Shown piece by piece: positions 34,512-42,646 of a stretch of 61,622 nt of DNA. The notes beneath the pieces were generated by a model. The model searched no databases, had not been told where the DNA came from, and was given only the letters and a program-made list of their open reading frames with translations. Position numbers and translations under genes: made by a program. The stretch comes from Craurococcus roseus (GTDB taxonomy: Bacteria; Pseudomonadota; Alphaproteobacteria; Acetobacterales; Acetobacteraceae), in contig NZ_BAAAFZ010000009.1 in the NCBI RefSeq assembly GCF_039523795.1, positions 1-61,622 of the forward strand. The letters are read 5' to 3'. Position 1 is the first letter of the stretch. Each line of letters opens with the position of its first letter.

Positions 34512-35085
34512 CACCGCACCCAAGCCGCTTGGGTGGTCTGAGTTGGACGCGCTGGTGTCCCGCCGCGCCATCCAGGCCGAGCGGGCCACCGACGCCGAGG
34601 TCGACCGCATCGTGGCCCTGCCGGACCCGATGGACCGGATGGCGGCGCACGCCGCCCTCGTGCGGCTGCTGGGCGAGGACGGCACGGCCCTCTCGCCGGC
34701 CGCGTCCGACCGCATCTTGCGGACGCTGCACCGGGACGCCGAGGCGCGCGAGCGCGACGAACGGCGCGCGCGCTGGCTGGCCGAGCGCCGCCGGTTGGCG
34801 CTGCTGCACGCCCTGCGGCCGATCGCGGCGGCCGGCTGCGCCGTCGCGGCGGTGCTGCCGTTCGTCGCGGGCGCGTGGCGGTGGGGTTGGGGCCTGGGCT
34901 ACGCCCTCGCGCTGTTCCTGACGTCGGGGGCGGGTTTGGCCGGCATGGCGCTGGCCGTGGTCGGGGCCGGCGTCCTGGCCCGGCTGGCGGGCCGCGCGAG
35001 CAGCCTGGAAGGGCTGGCCTGGCCGCTGCTGGGTGCCCTCGCCGCCGGCACCGCCGGGCTGGCCGTCGCGGTGGCTGGGGTCTGA
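34495..35085 (+). CDS. Hypothetical membrane protein, third gene of the Stb-like operon
   Basis: 196 residues. Soluble helical N-terminal half rich in Arg/Ala (AERATDAEVDRIVALPDPMDR, DAEARERDERRARWLAERRR), then three or four hydrophobic helices (ALRPIAAAGCAVAAVLPFVAG, ALFLTSGAGLAGMALAVVGAG, AWPLLGALAAGTAGLAVAVAG). Occupies the stbC position of R388. No family is recognised. ATG 34495 lies inside the preceding gene. Confidence 0.6.
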   Translation: MRRPSDTAPKPLGWSELDALVSRRAIQAERATDAEVDRIVALPDPMDRMAAHAALVRLLGEDGTALSPAASDRILRTLHRDAEARERDERRARWLAERRRLALLHALRPIAAAGCAVAAVLPFVAGAWRWGWGLGYALALFLTSGAGLAGMALAVVGAGVLARLAGRASSLEGLAWPLLGALAAGTAGLAVAVAGV

Positions 35086-35296
35086 GGCGCCGCGGACCTC
35101 CACGACCAGCGTGGCACGACACCCCCGCCCCTCAACGGCCTGCGGCCGTCCTCCGCTCCGCTGCGGCCCCTCCGGGGTGACCGGCGGGGGCTTACGTGCC
35201 GTCGGGGAGCTTGTCGGCTCCGGAGGAACGTCGAGGCTTCGTCCCACCAAAGGAACAGGTTCGAGCTCGCGGCCGGGAAGCCAACGGGCGGAGTTC

Positions 35297-35407
35297 ATGA
35301 AGCCGGTGCAGCAGGCCCAGGACACGGCGAAGCTGCTCACCGATCATTGGGAGCGGGAGCAAGTCACTAAGCCTAAAGGCTGGCGGACTTGGCTGCTGGG
35401 CAAATAA
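35297..35407 (+). CDS. Small ORF of 36 codons before a terminator
   Basis: MKPVQQAQDTAKLLTDHWER onward, ending WRTWLLGK, with GGAG four bases before the ATG. The terminator follows the stop by 4 bp. Composition is coding-like, but there is no homology to rely on. The 35086-35296 gap before it has no gene. Confidence 0.4.
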   Translation: MKPVQQAQDTAKLLTDHWEREQVTKPKGWRTWLLGK

Positions 35408-35411
35408 AAAA

Positions 35412-35440
35412 GGCGACCGGAATGATCCGGCCGCCCTTTT
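35412..35440 (+). terminator. Rho-independent terminator
   Basis: GGCGACCGG-AATGAT-CCGGCCGCC followed by CTTTT: stem of nine with one A/C mismatch. Ends the Stb-like operon. Confidence 0.65.
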
Positions 35441-35473
35441 AAAGGTTCTACCCTGGGCGCATACTTTCGCAGA

Positions 35474-35499
35474 GACGCTTACCAGGGTGTACGAAAACG
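35474..35499 (+). repeat. Iteron-like site upstream of the Abi gene
   Basis: GACGCTTACCAGGGTGTACGAAAA closely resembles the origin iteron (GCGTCACCAGGGTACGAAA), with a two-base insertion. It sits in the promoter region of the Abi-family gene, 30 kb from oriV. Confidence 0.45.
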
Positions 35500-35558
35500 A
35501 ATGTAATTGTTTTGCCTATGGTTTGCAAGTTCTATGTTGGTCTCAAGCCCGTGAGCGT

Positions 35559-36263
35559 ATGTTTGGAAGCGTGCCGCCCTACCATCACCTAGAGCTTGAG
35601 GCGGTGCTGTCCACCGAACGCTTTGCGCGGTACGTCGCCTGGGCGGGGGGCGACCGAGAGCGGGCCGTCGAACTCTACGCCCTCAACACCGCGCTCTCGG
35701 AAGCCCTCTACACGCCGTTGCAGATGCTGGAGGTGGCGCTGCGCAACCGCTTCCACGCGGTGCTGACCGTCGCCCACGGGCCGCTTTGGTTCGATCAACC
35801 GGGTCTGCTGGTCGTGCCCCACCAGTTGGAACAGCTCGCCAAGGCCAAGGCGGAGCTGGTCGATGCGGGACGACCCATCGAACCGGGCCGGGTGGTGGCG
35901 GAGCTGACCTTCGGTTTTTGGACGGCGTTCCTCAATACCGATTACGAGAGCATGTGGCAGAGCACGCTGCACCATGCGGTGCAGCGGGGCGAGGGCGAGA
36001 AGGGGTTGCGCCGCAAGGATCTGAGCGGCCCGCTCCGGCCGCTGCGCGAACTGCGCAACCGGGTCGCGCACCACGAGCCGATCCTGCCCTGGAACCTGCG
36101 CAAGCACTACGACGCCATCTTGCGGCTGACCGGCTGGCTGTCGCCGGCGGCCGCCGCCTGGACGCGCGAGCACAGCCGGTTCCTGGCCGTGCATCCGCCG
36201 GGGCGCATCGCCCTCGTGCGGCCCGAGAAAGGGCAGTCGCAACCGGCTCCGCCGGTGCGGTAG
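35559..36263 (+). CDS. Abi family (Abi_2-like, HEPN) protein
   Basis: 234 residues from ATG 35559 (the frame extends 24 codons further upstream). LSTERFARYVAWAGGDRERAVELY, ALSEALYTPLQMLEVALRNRFHAVL, VVAELTFGFWTAFLNTDYE and LRELRNRVAHHEPIL are the conserved blocks of the Abi_2 abortive-infection family; RNRVAH is the HEPN catalytic signature (RNxxxH), suggesting an RNase. A damaged relative lies at 58549-58862. It stands alone between a terminator upstream and a terminator 230 bp downstream. Confidence 0.85.
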   Translation: MFGSVPPYHHLELEAVLSTERFARYVAWAGGDRERAVELYALNTALSEALYTPLQMLEVALRNRFHAVLTVAHGPLWFDQPGLLVVPHQLEQLAKAKAELVDAGRPIEPGRVVAELTFGFWTAFLNTDYESMWQSTLHHAVQRGEGEKGLRRKDLSGPLRPLRELRNRVAHHEPILPWNLRKHYDAILRLTGWLSPAAAAWTREHSRFLAVHPPGRIALVRPEKGQSQPAPPVR

Positions 36264-36492
36264 GCCGAGCGATGAACATGCCCACTGCCACCCTCGAACG
36301 TTCCGCTTGACGTGGTTGCCAGGAACCGGGCCTAATTCGCCTAGGCGGGCGATTCCCGCCGGCTGATCCACCGAAACCGGTGGAGTGCGGGCGTATGCCG
36401 GGTGCCGTCGGGCTCCCGCAGTGCGGCAGCCATGGCGGAGCGCGCGCAGCGCGCCGCCACCCGACCTCGCCGCTGTCGAGCACCACAGCAAG

Positions 36493-36520
36493 GCCGCCCC
36501 GGACCCCGTGGCGGCTTTTT
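36493..36520 (+). terminator. Rho-independent terminator
   Basis: GCCGCC-CCGGACCCCGT-GGCGGC followed by TTTTT, downstream of the Abi gene. The 36264-36492 stretch before it holds no gene. Confidence 0.6.
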
Positions 36521-36545
36521 CCATGCCGGAAAGTCGTCGTCCGAC

Positions 36546-36806
36546 ATGTCCGATCAGCTCCTGGGCTGGTTGGCGTGGGCGTGCGTCGTGCTGTCGGCCG
36601 CTACCGTCTTCCTCCACCGCCTTTCCGCGTTCCTCGATGCGCTGAACAAGGCCGTCGCCTCCTTCGCTGGGGTCGTCGTGTCCTCGCGCGCGTTTCGGGA
36701 TGCGGTGCGGCCGGCTGTGCGCTTGAGCGCCGAGCCGGACCGCAAAGCGGCGGAGAAGGGGAAGCGCCGGAGCAAGCGCCGCTCGCGCCCCACCGACCGG
36801 CCTTAA
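36546..36806 (+). CDS. Hypothetical small membrane protein with basic tail
   Basis: 86 residues. One N-terminal membrane helix (LLGWLAWACVVLSAATVFL), a second amphipathic stretch, and a strongly basic C-terminus (KRRSKRRSRPTDRP). No family is recognised. Located at the edge of the accessory island, just before the palindrome and the EACC1-like gene. Confidence 0.5.
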   Translation: MSDQLLGWLAWACVVLSAATVFLHRLSAFLDALNKAVASFAGVVVSSRAFRDAVRPAVRLSAEPDRKAAEKGKRRSKRRSRPTDRP

Positions 36807-36887
36807 GCGTCTCCGGCTCCTCCGGGTGGAGGGGCCTCCAGCGTTTTTCGGATGCCGTCACCGACCCAGGGTTCGCGCGGCCGTGTT

Positions 36888-36915
36888 ATGTGTGATAAAG
36901 GACATTATCACACAT
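36888..36915. promoter_or_regulatory. Perfect palindromic operator upstream of the EACC1-like/integrase operon
   Basis: ATGTGTGATAA-AGGACA-TTATCACACAT: 11-base arms without mismatch, ending 17 bp before the start codon. A repressor bound here would block the EACC1-like/integrase operon. Confidence 0.65.
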
Positions 36916-36932
36916 TAAGGTAGGGCGAGACC

Positions 36933-37319
36933 ATGGACCCGGATCGCATCGAGCTGACCCTGCTGCCGGCCGCCGACGATCCCGCCCCGGACGGCGCCGA
37001 CTACCAAGCCGCGCTCTGGGCCGCCGACCGTACGCTGCGCGAGCACGGCGTGAAGGCGTCTTCCAGCATGTTCCGGCAGGACGACGCGGAAACGCCGGCG
37101 ATCCACCTCGGCCAGATGGTGGTCAAGCTGGGCCCGTACGTAGCTCCCGCGCTCGCGGCGGTCATCGGCGTCTGGGTGCAAGCCCGGTTCGGGCGGAAGG
37201 CACGGCTCAAGGTCGGTGATGTGGAAGCCGAGGCGCGCACCCCGGAAGAGGTCGCGCAGTTGCTGGAGCTCGTCCCCGAGATCCGCGACAGCAAACCAAA
37301 GGAGCTTGAGGGACCATGA
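36933..37319 (+). CDS. EACC1-like small membrane-associated protein
   Basis: 128 residues. Small alpha/beta N-terminal part (RIELTLLPAADDPAP...), then a hydrophobic helix (KLGPYVAPALAAVIGVWVQ) and a charged C-terminal hairpin (ARLKVGDVEAEARTPEEVAQ). The plan matches effector-associated constant component 1 (EACC1), predicted to deliver or anchor effectors in conflict systems; this is by pattern only. Its stop overlaps the integrase start (ATGA), an unusual partner. Confidence 0.45.
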   Translation: MDPDRIELTLLPAADDPAPDGADYQAALWAADRTLREHGVKASSSMFRQDDAETPAIHLGQMVVKLGPYVAPALAAVIGVWVQARFGRKARLKVGDVEAEARTPEEVAQLLELVPEIRDSKPKELEGP

Positions 37320-38275
37320 ACGAGCTGGCGCCCCTGACGACGGCCGGGCACTTGCCGGCCCTTGTCGCTGCCTGTGGCGAGCGTGGCGCGCTGCGGTTCC
37401 TGGAGTTCTTCGCCTCCAACATCCGCAACCCTAACACGCGCCGGGCCTACGCTCAGGCCGTGGTCGCCTTCCTGGCCTGGTGCGAGGAGGCCGGGGTGGC
37501 GTCGCTCGCGGCGGTGCAGCCGCTGCACGTCGCGGCGTGGATCGAGATGCAGACGCGGGAGCACTCCGCGCCGACGGCGAAGCAGCGCCTGGCGGCGCTG
37601 CGCCACCTTTTCGACTGGCTGGTGGTCGGCCAGGTGGTGCCGGCGAACGCGGCCGCCTCGGTGCGCGGCCCGGCGCACCGCGTGAAGCGCGGCAAGACGC
37701 CGGTGCTGGCGCCGGCCGAGGCGCGCGCGCTGCTGGACAGCCTCGACGCGGCGACGCCGGCCGGGCTGCGCGACCGGGCGCTGATCGGCCTCATGGTCTA
37801 CTCCTTCGCGCGCATCGGCGCGGCGCTCGCCATGCGCGTCGAGGACGTGTACGTGCAGAACCGGCGCCTCTGGGTGCGGCTGCACGAGAAGGGGAGCAAG
37901 CGCCACGAGATGCCCTGCCACCGCAACCTCGAAGAGTACCTGCACGCCTACCTGGACGGCGCGGGCCTGCGCGGCGATCCCAAGGGGCCGCTGTTCCGCA
38001 CCATCGGGCGGGGCACCGGCAAGCTCACCCGGACGGCCATGCCACAGGCCAACGCCTACGCGATGGTCCAGCGCCGGGCGGCGGCGGCCGGCCTCGCCAC
38101 CCGGATCGGCAACCACAGCTTCCGTGCCACCGGGATCACCGCTTACTTGAAGAACGGCGGCACGCTGGAGAAGGCGGCGGCGATGGCCAACCACGCCAGC
38201 ACCCGCACGACGCAGCTCTACGACCGCCGGCCGGACGAGGTGACGCTGGACGAGGTGGAGCGTGTGCTGATCTGA
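37316..38275 (+). CDS. Tyrosine recombinase (XerC/D-like integrase)
   Basis: 319 residues. N-terminal SAM-like DNA-binding domain (NPNTRRAYAQAVVAFLAWCEE) and a catalytic domain with the full set: Arg166 (SFARIGAA), Lys192 region (LHEKGSKRHE), His267/Arg270 (NHSFRATG), His293 (MANHAS) and Tyr302 (TTQLYDRR). Probably catalyses resolution or integration of the accessory region. Translationally coupled to the EACC1-like gene and convergent with the MmeI-like C-half. Confidence 0.93.
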   Translation: MNELAPLTTAGHLPALVAACGERGALRFLEFFASNIRNPNTRRAYAQAVVAFLAWCEEAGVASLAAVQPLHVAAWIEMQTREHSAPTAKQRLAALRHLFDWLVVGQVVPANAAASVRGPAHRVKRGKTPVLAPAEARALLDSLDAATPAGLRDRALIGLMVYSFARIGAALAMRVEDVYVQNRRLWVRLHEKGSKRHEMPCHRNLEEYLHAYLDGAGLRGDPKGPLFRTIGRGTGKLTRTAMPQANAYAMVQRRAAAAGLATRIGNHSFRATGITAYLKNGGTLEKAAAMANHASTRTTQLYDRRPDEVTLDEVERVLI

Positions 38276-38288
38276 ACCGTGCCCCGCC

Positions 38289-39641
38289 TCAGCTCTCTTC
38301 GGGAGCTTCCGTCCCCTCCACGTCGTCATCGTCATCCGGCCCGGGCGGCGGCCCTGCGGCGGCTCTTTCGCGGTTCAGGACGAGCAGGCGGTCCAGGAGG
38401 TCGTCGTCGGTGAGGCTCGTGGGCCCAGGCCAGCCATAGGCCGCGTGGACGGCACGATCTAGTTTCGCGTGCAGGTCCACGAGCCAAGCATCCCGGCCCG
38501 CGTAGAGGCCGGCGAGCGTCAGCTCGGCGAGCTGCGCCGCGTAGGCCGGGTCGGGCACGAAGCGGTCCGGGTAGACGGCCGAACCCGGCGCCACCGGGCG
38601 CGGATCGGTGGGGTCGGCGTCGGCGGGCATCCACGCGCCCGTGCCCTCCGGGAAGAGCACGGCGCGTCGCCTTTCCTCAAGCGCCGCCGCGCCTTCCGCG
38701 ATGGCCGCGGCGTGCTCCGCCGCCATGCGCTCGGCGAGGGGCAGCGTCGGCGCGAGCCCCGCCGGGAATGGAAAGGTCTCGAAGGTTCGGCGGTGGTTGT
38801 AGCGCTGGTCGTTGCCCGCCCCCATGCGGTTGCCCATGAACTCCGTCCAGACCGCGTGCGCGCGCGAGTGGAGCAGGCCGAAGGTGAGGTCGTCGTCGGC
38901 CGCGACCACCACGAGGCTGCCGCTGGGCAGGATGCGCGTGTCCATCCAACCGAACACCGGCTGGCGCGAGGTCTCGGACCGCACGACGCAGCGCGCCTTG
39001 CCCACGAGCGCGGTTCGAAGATCGCCTCGCGCTCGGCCGAATCGCCAAGGGCGGCGACGATTTTCAGGTGCGCGATTGTTTGCGCGAAACGGGTAAACGA
39101 CCCGCTGAACGTGAGAGAAGGGCACAGCGTAGCCGCGCGCCTCTGCTTCCTCCATCGTCGGCCCGAAGTCCACAATCCACATGTCGCTGGGCCGCTCCGT
39201 CACGTCCTCGCCATCCCAGTAAGGACGGACCACGTCGCTGTTTGGCCGCCCGTTCGGATTGCCGAGTTCGCGGAGCATAGCCCTCGCCTCGGTACCGCTG
39301 AGCTTGAATGCAGGTCCCTCGCTGGGACGGCAGACGTCCTCCTTCACGCCCTGGAACGCCACGCCCCTGTTTTCGGTCAGCCGGCGCACGTCGGCGTCGT
39401 CCACGACGCGGAGGTTGGGATGAATCCTGTCGACCCTGTGTCCATCGAGCACCGGCTCGGCGACGCAGGGCTCGTCGGCCGCCGCGAAGCAGACGAGCGC
39501 CACGCGGACGGCGGCGCCCTTCACGCTCCACTCCTCGTCGCGCTTCACCCAATACAGTGGCTGACGGTCCAGCGCGCCCCCGGCTTCCTCTTCCGGCGTC
39601 GCGGGTTCCGGCGCCTCGGCGACCGCATCCGCCCCGTTCAC
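38289..39641 (-). CDS. MmeI-like restriction-modification protein, C-terminal half (target recognition)
   Basis: 450 residues from the GTG at 39641, with GGAAG seven bases upstream. Begins after a short acidic leader with REEWSVKGAAVRVALVCF-like sequence (DEEWSVKGAAVRVALVC), corresponding to the last strands of the methyltransferase fold, then LGNPNGRPNSDVVRPYWDGE and RPSDMWIVDFGPTMEEAEA and the specificity domain (GNRMGAGNDQRYNHRRTFETFPFP). SAM-binding and NPPY motifs are absent. In full-length relatives all of this is one chain with the gene at 39654-40634, which lies directly upstream in the same frame. Confidence 0.8.
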   Translation of the reverse strand: MNGADAVAEAPEPATPEEEAGGALDRQPLYWVKRDEEWSVKGAAVRVALVCFAAADEPCVAEPVLDGHRVDRIHPNLRVVDDADVRRLTENRGVAFQGVKEDVCRPSEGPAFKLSGTEARAMLRELGNPNGRPNSDVVRPYWDGEDVTERPSDMWIVDFGPTMEEAEARGYAVPFSHVQRVVYPFRANNRAPENRRRPWRFGRARGDLRTALVGKARCVVRSETSRQPVFGWMDTRILPSGSLVVVAADDDLTFGLLHSRAHAVWTEFMGNRMGAGNDQRYNHRRTFETFPFPAGLAPTLPLAERMAAEHAAAIAEGAAALEERRRAVLFPEGTGAWMPADADPTDPRPVAPGSAVYPDRFVPDPAYAAQLAELTLAGLYAGRDAWLVDLHAKLDRAVHAAYGWPGPTSLTDDDLLDRLLVLNRERAAAGPPPGPDDDDDVEGTEAPEES

Positions 39642-39653
39642 GCCGCGACTTCC

Positions 39654-40634
39654 TCACTCGGCCCGGAGCGGGCCGGTGACTACCGCTTCGATGATCTCTT
39701 CGATTTTCTTGCGCGGGGTGTAGTGCGTGCCGGTCGCGCCACGCCAAGCGGGCGACAGGCGCCGCTCGAAGAGCGTGCCGAAGATCGCGGGCTCGATCGC
39801 GCCCCAGTCGAGCCCGGCGAGGTCGGCGAGGAGGCCGAGGTCCTGGCGCTCGAAGGGCAGCGCGGGGGAGCCATCGAACAGGCGGCCGTTGAAGCGGTCC
39901 AGCCGGTCCGCGCCGAAGACGCCCCCGCGCCGCATGGCGTCGAGGAGGCCCTGCATCGCCGCGGTCGCCTCGGCCGCGCTCCCGCGCTGCGCCGAGCGCA
40001 AGAGGCGGCCGAACAACCCGTCCGGGAACAGCCCCGCGCGTTCCGCGAAGAGGCAGAAGAGGAGCTGGTTGGCGAAATGCGCCACCGCGGGCCCGGGGTG
40101 CCCCCGCCGCTGGAAGCTCTCGATCAGCACGGAGAAGTGCGCGGCCGTCTCCTCCGTGAGCTGCGCGGCCGACTGGGCCGGGCGGAATGCGTCGGGGTTG
40201 TTCCAGAGCTGGGCGAGGCGCGCCCGCACCGCGGGCGCGATGAGCTCCTCCAGGCGGAATTCTTTCCGCCGGGGAGGGTAGCCGTTGAAGTTGGGCGTGA
40301 CCTCGATGCGGTCGTGGTCGCAAGCCACCAGCAGCTTCGGATTCCCGAGCGAGCCGGCGTAGCGGAGGAGCTGGTTGCGGGCCTCGACGAGGGATGCGCG
40401 GCGCTTCTTGTACTCCCACCCGAAGCAGTCGCGGCGGAAGGCGTCGGCGAAGCCGGGCTTGTCGTCGGCGCCGACGACGGGCGCCTCGAAGCGGTAGTCG
40501 GCCGTCCCCGGCCCCGTGGTGGGCGGCTTCTCGACGCCGAGCACCTCGCACAGCTCCAGGAAATGCTGCTGGGCCGCGGCCCGCTCGGATAGCGGGGTGT
40601 CCCGCCACTTCTCGATGAACTCGGCCGCGTCCAC
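39654..40634 (-). CDS. MmeI-like restriction-modification protein, N-terminal half (nuclease and helical spacer)
   Basis: 326 residues from the GTG at 40634 (GGAG upstream). N-terminal PD-(D/E)xK-type nuclease region with FGWEYKKRRASLVEARNQLLRY and LLVACDHDRIEVTPNF, then the helical spacer (VAHFANQLLFCLFAERAGLF, LFERRLSPAWRGATGTHYTP) and an end at VVTGPLRAE-stop, exactly where full-length relatives enter the methyltransferase domain (PACGSG...NPPY). The next gene starts 12 bp on in the same frame. So about 250 residues of catalytic methyltransferase are missing between the halves. Confidence 0.8.
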   Translation of the reverse strand: MDAAEFIEKWRDTPLSERAAAQQHFLELCEVLGVEKPPTTGPGTADYRFEAPVVGADDKPGFADAFRRDCFGWEYKKRRASLVEARNQLLRYAGSLGNPKLLVACDHDRIEVTPNFNGYPPRRKEFRLEELIAPAVRARLAQLWNNPDAFRPAQSAAQLTEETAAHFSVLIESFQRRGHPGPAVAHFANQLLFCLFAERAGLFPDGLFGRLLRSAQRGSAAEATAAMQGLLDAMRRGGVFGADRLDRFNGRLFDGSPALPFERQDLGLLADLAGLDWGAIEPAIFGTLFERRLSPAWRGATGTHYTPRKKIEEIIEAVVTGPLRAE

Positions 40635-40680
40635 GCCAGCTCCCCCCCGGACGTGGGTAGGGTAGCGCATCGGATGAGCG

Positions 40681-41046
40681 TTGCGGACCCGAGGAGCGCC
40701 TCGGCGATGGCCGGATGCCGGCGCCGGCGCCGGCGCCGCTTCAACGCGCCGCGGCGGCGGCCAGTACCATGCGGACGAGTGCGACACTGAGCGCGTCACC
40801 GGGACGGTTCCGGCAGTGGTCGCCGGAGGGGCGATGCCGGCCGTGGCGCAGCTCTCGTGCTCCGGCGTAACGGACGGGCGCTCGCGTCTGGAGTGCTACG
40901 ACCGGGCGGCACGGGCGCCGGCATCCCAGGCGTCCCGGCCGCCTTTGAGCAGCGTCTGCACGCCGAGCAGCCCGTGCGTGGGCCCCAGGGGCGGCGTCTA
41001 CTACATCGCGCCCTCCGGCTACCGCCGCTACCTGCCCCGCGGCTGA
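40681..41046 (+). CDS. Small secreted-type protein with PBCV basic-adaptor-like end
   Basis: The frame is 121 residues, but the convincing part is the C-terminal ~85: a hydrophobic export-like stretch (VPAVVAGGAMPAVAQ), LSCSGVTDGRSRLECYDRAA and the tail GPRGGVYYIAPSGYRRYLPRG, similar to PBCV-type basic adaptor domains. A natural signal-peptide start (MRTSATLSAS at 40770) is in another frame, so a frameshift may separate it. Overlaps the E1 3' end on the other strand. Confidence 0.4.
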   Translation: MRTRGAPRRWPDAGAGAGAASTRRGGGQYHADECDTERVTGTVPAVVAGGAMPAVAQLSCSGVTDGRSRLECYDRAARAPASQASRPPLSSVCTPSSPCVGPRGGVYYIAPSGYRRYLPRG

Positions 41047-42641
41047 ACGCGGCCGGCCGGGCGTGCGCGCTGTGGGTGCGGCCGGTGCGGGCGCTGGGGC
41101 TCACTCAGTCGTCGACCATACTTCGCTTGGTAGGCGCCGACGTAGTCCGGATCCTGGCAGATGCAGCGGTTGCGGGGCGCCTTCGCCGCCGGAACGGTGA
41201 GCACGGCGGGAACGGGACGGAGGAGGTCGAGCTTCGTGGCGACCGGCACCCGCCGGCTCCGAAGCCGGGCCGCGTCGATGACCACCTCGGCCGCGAGGAG
41301 CACGCCCGCGAGCGCCGATTGGAAGGCCATGGGCACGGCCATGGCGCCGTCCCCCTTGTTGCCGCCGCCGAAGATGGCGGTGCCGCAGACCGCCTTGCCG
41401 TAGAACGCGCGCAGCGGCAGCCCGTCGTACGGCAAGAGCTTCTCGAGTTCGACGCCCCGCGCAGCCGAGACTCGCTCCAGCAGCGAGCGGTCGACGGGCG
41501 TGCCCGCGTGGAGCATCCCGCGGACCATCCGCACGTCGGCCAGGCCGAGGGCCGCCGCGACGATCTCGTCCTCGTGGGGCACGGCGCGGTCCGGCAGGTA
41601 GAGACAGGCGAGGCAGGCGCCGTCGAGGAAGTCGTGCCTCGACACCCCGAGATCGCCGGGCTGCGTCCACGCGTTCAGGATGCGGCGAGGAAGCGAGGCC
41701 TGGACCGCCCGGCGGTCCTGCGCCGTGTCGAGCGCAACGGCCACCGTCCCCAGGTCCCAATCGCCGCGCTCGCCGAGGAAGGCGCCCCAGCGGCATCGGT
41801 GCGGGGCGACCCGCAGCGAGGTGCCGCTCAACAGGCGCGCGGCCGTGTCCACCTTCGACGCACCCACGTCTGCCTGGCCGCATTCGACGTAACGCTGCAG
41901 GTTCGGGAGCTCGATGTCTTCGTGGTCGATCAGGTCGAGGGCGCCGCTCACCCCCGGGACGCGGCGCATCGCCCACACGAACCCGCGGCCGATCGCGCCG
42001 AGGCCCGCCAGGTGCACGCTGCCGATGTCCACCGCCCTGGGAAGGGGCGGCTCGGGCGCGTGGGCGCCGTCCTGCGATAGGATGCTGAAGCAGACCTCGC
42101 CGTCGGGCGCGCCGTGCGGCAGCTGGTCAGCGAACACGAGGCGGAAGACGTTGGCCACGCCGAGGCAGGCCGCGGCGCCGGCCGCGAAGGGATTGGCCGC
42201 CGCCCGGCCGGACGGGACCGGCGCGGTGGCCGAGAGGCGCACCCGCCACCCATCCGAGCCGATGAAGACCTTGCGGCCTTCGAAGGCCGGATCGGAGCCC
42301 CCCACGACGATGCAGGCGGTGCACCGCACGGCGGGGGCGCCGGCCGTCAGCTCGATGTCGGGGTTGATGCTGCGGGCCTGGGCGGACAGGGCGCTTGCGC
42401 GCTTGTCGAGGGCGGCGCCCCTTCCCAGGGACAGGATGAAGAGGCGAGGGTAGAGGCGCGCGAGCAGGTCCACGGCTAGTTCGAGCGCGGCGCTGCCGGA
42501 GGCCGAGAGGGCGGCCGCCCGGTCGAACGCCACGCCGACGCAGGCCGCTTCCAGGGTGTCGAGGAACCCTTGCTCGTCGAAGTTCCGCAGCACATGAACG
42601 GCCGCCGCGACCGAGCGCGCGTGGAAGTTGGCAAGCGCCAT
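41028..42641 (-). CDS. E1-like (ThiF-fold) adenylyltransferase of the Ubl operon
   Basis: 537 residues from ATG 42641. Adenylation domain: nucleotide loop LAGLGAIGRG (Gly213, 215, 218), LIDHEDIELPNLQRYV (Asp239, Asp242, Arg250) and the Lys of GASKVD. A ~200-residue N-terminal domain of unknown fold precedes it, as in other E1s of bacterial Ubl-E2-JAB operons. Cysteines at DGACLACLYLP and NRCICQDPDY could serve as the thioester or zinc site. It activates the C-terminus of the Ubl. The last ~28 residues after YQAKYG look like read-through of a lost stop. Follows the JAB gene by 5 bp. Confidence 0.88.
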   Translation of the reverse strand: MALANFHARSVAAAVHVLRNFDEQGFLDTLEAACVGVAFDRAAALSASGSAALELAVDLLARLYPRLFILSLGRGAALDKRASALSAQARSINPDIELTAGAPAVRCTACIVVGGSDPAFEGRKVFIGSDGWRVRLSATAPVPSGRAAANPFAAGAAACLGVANVFRLVFADQLPHGAPDGEVCFSILSQDGAHAPEPPLPRAVDIGSVHLAGLGAIGRGFVWAMRRVPGVSGALDLIDHEDIELPNLQRYVECGQADVGASKVDTAARLLSGTSLRVAPHRCRWGAFLGERGDWDLGTVAVALDTAQDRRAVQASLPRRILNAWTQPGDLGVSRHDFLDGACLACLYLPDRAVPHEDEIVAAALGLADVRMVRGMLHAGTPVDRSLLERVSAARGVELEKLLPYDGLPLRAFYGKAVCGTAIFGGGNKGDGAMAVPMAFQSALAGVLLAAEVVIDAARLRSRRVPVATKLDLLRPVPAVLTVPAAKAPRNRCICQDPDYVGAYQAKYGRRLSEPQRPHRPHPQRARPAGRVQPRGR

Positions 42642-42646
42642 CGGTC

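Noticed and set aside
38289..40634. A BREX or DISARM locus built around the methylase-like genes
   Set aside because: No PglZ, BrxC, DrmA or DrmB-type gene is present; the proteins match the MmeI-like single-chain family instead.
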